From Oceanospirillaceae bacterium (GTDB lineage: Bacteria > Pseudomonadota > Gammaproteobacteria > Pseudomonadales > Oceanobacteraceae), in NCBI GenBank assembly GCA_002724925.1, contig PBQA01000015.1:1-64000 (forward strand): DNA of 64,000 bases, read 5' to 3'. The position numbers were made by a program, and so were the translations under genes. The notes beneath the pieces were generated by a model. It ran no database searches. It was not told the origin of the DNA and saw only the letters and a list, made by a program, of their open reading frames with translations. Of the stretch, positions 62,574 to 64,000 are shown piece by piece. Numbering within the stretch: the stretch's first letter is position 1; every line of letters begins with the position of its first letter.

Positions 62574-63533
62574 ATGAGCTTACAAAACGGATTCCAACAA
62601 CTCCGTGACAATCTACAGAAAACCATCATTGGCCAGCCTCAGCTCGTTGAGAGGCTGCTCCTGACATTATTAGCCGATGGACACTTATTGGTTGAAGGCG
62701 CACCTGGCCTTGCGAAAACGAAAGCGATTAACGCCCTCGCCGATCGTATGGAGGGGGAATTCAAACGTGTTCAGTTTACGCCAGACCTCTTACCCGGTGA
62801 CATCACGGGGACAGAAATCTACCGCCCTGAGACACAAAGCTTCGATTTTCAGGCAGGCCCTATTTTTCACAACCTGATTCTCGCTGATGAAATCAACCGT
62901 GCGCCCGCCAAGGTTCAGAGCGCGTTACTGGAAGCCATGGCTGAGCGTCAGGTCACTGTCGGTGGTGTTACCCGCGAGCTGCCAGAAGTGTTCATGGTGA
63001 TGGCCACTCAGAACCCGATTGAGCAGGAAGGCACCTACCCTCTGCCGGAAGCCCAGCTCGACCGCTTTCTGATGCATGTAAAAATTGACTACCCGGATGC
63101 CAGCGCTGAACAGTCGATTCTGCGCCTGGCACGCGGTGAAGCCCTCGCACATAAAGACTACGACGGCAGCAAACTAACCGAGAAGCACCTGATCGCGGCC
63201 CGCAGCCAGGTCTTACAGATGCACATGAGCGAAGCCGTTGAAGAGTATCTGGTGCAACTTATTATCGCGACCCGCGAGCCAGGAAAATACGGTGATGATC
63301 TCGCACGCTGGGTCGAGTTTGGTGCCAGCCCACGAGGCACGATTGCTCTTGACCGTTGTGCTCGCGCTTATGCCTGGCTGGAGGGGCGCGATTATGTCAG
63401 TCCTGACGATGTACGGGCAGTAGCACATGATGTCCTGCGTCATCGCATTCTGCTCAGCTTCGAAGCTGAAGCCAGCGGCCTGACCACAGACACCGTCATC
63501 AACGAACTGCTGTCCCGAGTACCTGTAGCCTGA
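62574..63533 (+). CDS. MoxR-family AAA+ ATPase
   Basis: The 319-residue protein (start at 62574, MSLQNGFQQLRDNLQKTIIG) has the MoxR order: Walker A EGAPGLAKTKAINAL, the pre-sensor FTPDLLPGDITGTEIYRP, Walker B NLILADEINRAPAKVQSALL, the VMATQNPIEQEGTYPLPEAQ loop and a C-terminal helical lid. MoxR ATPases act as chaperones for metal insertion or assembly, usually with a DUF58 and VWA partners. An in-frame ATG at 62475 adds 33 residues without family match. It overlaps the DUF58 gene by 1 base (TGATG). Confidence 0.92.
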   Translation: MSLQNGFQQLRDNLQKTIIGQPQLVERLLLTLLADGHLLVEGAPGLAKTKAINALADRMEGEFKRVQFTPDLLPGDITGTEIYRPETQSFDFQAGPIFHNLILADEINRAPAKVQSALLEAMAERQVTVGGVTRELPEVFMVMATQNPIEQEGTYPLPEAQLDRFLMHVKIDYPDASAEQSILRLARGEALAHKDYDGSKLTEKHLIAARSQVLQMHMSEAVEEYLVQLIIATREPGKYGDDLARWVEFGASPRGTIALDRCARAYAWLEGRDYVSPDDVRAVAHDVLRHRILLSFEAEASGLTTDTVINELLSRVPVA

Positions 63534-64000
63534 TGGTCCGTCGCGAGTTTTCAGATGGGACAGTCATCAACCCGACCCGTCTTGCGGGGTTGCGGGTGTT
63601 GTCCAACCTTCTGCCCCTGCATCGTCAGAAAAAGATTCTCAATGAGCAGTCGGGAGGCCACTCTTCGAAGCTTCGCGGCCGCGGAATCGACTTTGCTGAA
63701 GTGCGAGGATACCAGCCGGGAGACGATATCCGCTCGATGGACTGGCGCGTGACGGCGCGCACAGGCGAGCCTCACATCAAAGTATTCCGCGAAGAACGCG
63801 AACGACCAGTGCTGCTCGTCACTGACCTGCGCAGTACGATGAACTTCGGTACCCGCAGAGCACTCAAGCGAGTCGTCGCCGCGGATATCTCGGCATTACT
63901 CGCCTGGTCGGCAGCCATGCAGGGAGACCGCGTCGGTGGCCTGATATTTAACGACGTTAATGAATTTGACCTGCGTCCACACACGGGTCGGAAAACATTA
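63533..64000 (+). CDS. DUF58 domain protein, partial at window edge
   Basis: The frame is open for 156 codons to the window end, starting MVRREFSDGTVINPTRLAGL. It carries the DUF58 core: GRGIDFAEVRGYQPGDDIRS and MDWRVTARTGEPHIKVFREE, then a VWA-like strand VLLVTDLRSTMNFGTR. DUF58 proteins are the usual partner of MoxR ATPases. The overlap with moxR (TGATG) indicates an operon that continues right of the window. Confidence 0.93.
   Translation, partial: MVRREFSDGTVINPTRLAGLRVLSNLLPLHRQKKILNEQSGGHSSKLRGRGIDFAEVRGYQPGDDIRSMDWRVTARTGEPHIKVFREERERPVLLVTDLRSTMNFGTRRALKRVVAADISALLAWSAAMQGDRVGGLIFNDVNEFDLRPHTGRKTL

Noticed and set aside
1-64000. CRISPR array, rRNA or tRNA genes
   Set aside because: No regularly spaced direct repeats of 25-40 bases, and no rRNA or tRNA sequence was recognised on either strand by eye.

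Overview
The window looks like a chromosomal segment of a marine gammaproteobacterium of the Oceanospirillales/Thalassolituus-Oceanobacter type. This is inferred from gene content (guaBA, xseA, sbcB, trmA-dbpA, rmf, rlmKL, pyrD, a 1610-residue NAD-glutamate dehydrogenase, a thiolase next to a long FabG, secreted proteins with a GlyGly-CTERM-like tail) and not from any database search. No rRNA, tRNA or CRISPR array was recognised.

Positions 1-3650 are accessory DNA: a broken IS1380-family element, a long perfect palindrome with a LexA-like core, two small helix-turn-helix (AlpA/excisionase-like) genes, a conserved hypothetical gene and a tyrosine recombinase. This block abuts the 3' end of guaA, a known integration target. 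Repeated short sites and the guaA terminator lie between the recombinase and guaA. The other end of the element is outside the window.

Positions 3694-18427 are mostly housekeeping: guaB-guaA, a lipoprotein hydrolase with a DUF4105 protein, a DUF3015 protein, xseA with a coupled M23 peptidase, two acyl-CoA thioesterases, trmA-dbpA and an SLC13 transporter.

Positions about 18500-21200 are an AT-rich island, all on the minus strand. A PD-(D/E)XK-like nuclease gene (DUF6602 type), a DUF3800 gene and a 90-residue gene are separated by imperfect palindromes with ATAAC/GTTAT ends that look like integron attC sites. No integron integrase is present, so this looks like an orphan cassette cluster, and the two larger genes are candidates for phage defence or nucleic-acid processing. 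It is the part of the window most likely to hold something undescribed.

Positions 21426-39234 return to core functions: a Tag-like glycosylase, a ParD/RelE-type toxin-antitoxin pair with its own palindromic operator, sbcB, hydrolases, a DUF349 protein, tusA with an AmpG-like transporter, rlmF, a structured REP-like intergenic region, a thiolase/FabG pair and hrpB. Positions 39311-46666 hold a His-rich membrane-anchored protein coupled to the first of two tandem paralogous giant secreted proteins. Each has a leishmanolysin-like zinc site at the N-terminus and a run of cadherin/Ig-like repeats, and each ends in a C-terminal sorting-type tail. The rest (46647-64000) is core metabolism: TauE/SafE permease, glutaredoxin, riboflavin synthase, patatin-Sir2 pair, ammonium transporter with a sigma-54-type promoter, rlmKL, rmf, pyrD, NAD-GDH, and a MoxR/DUF58 operon that runs off the right edge.
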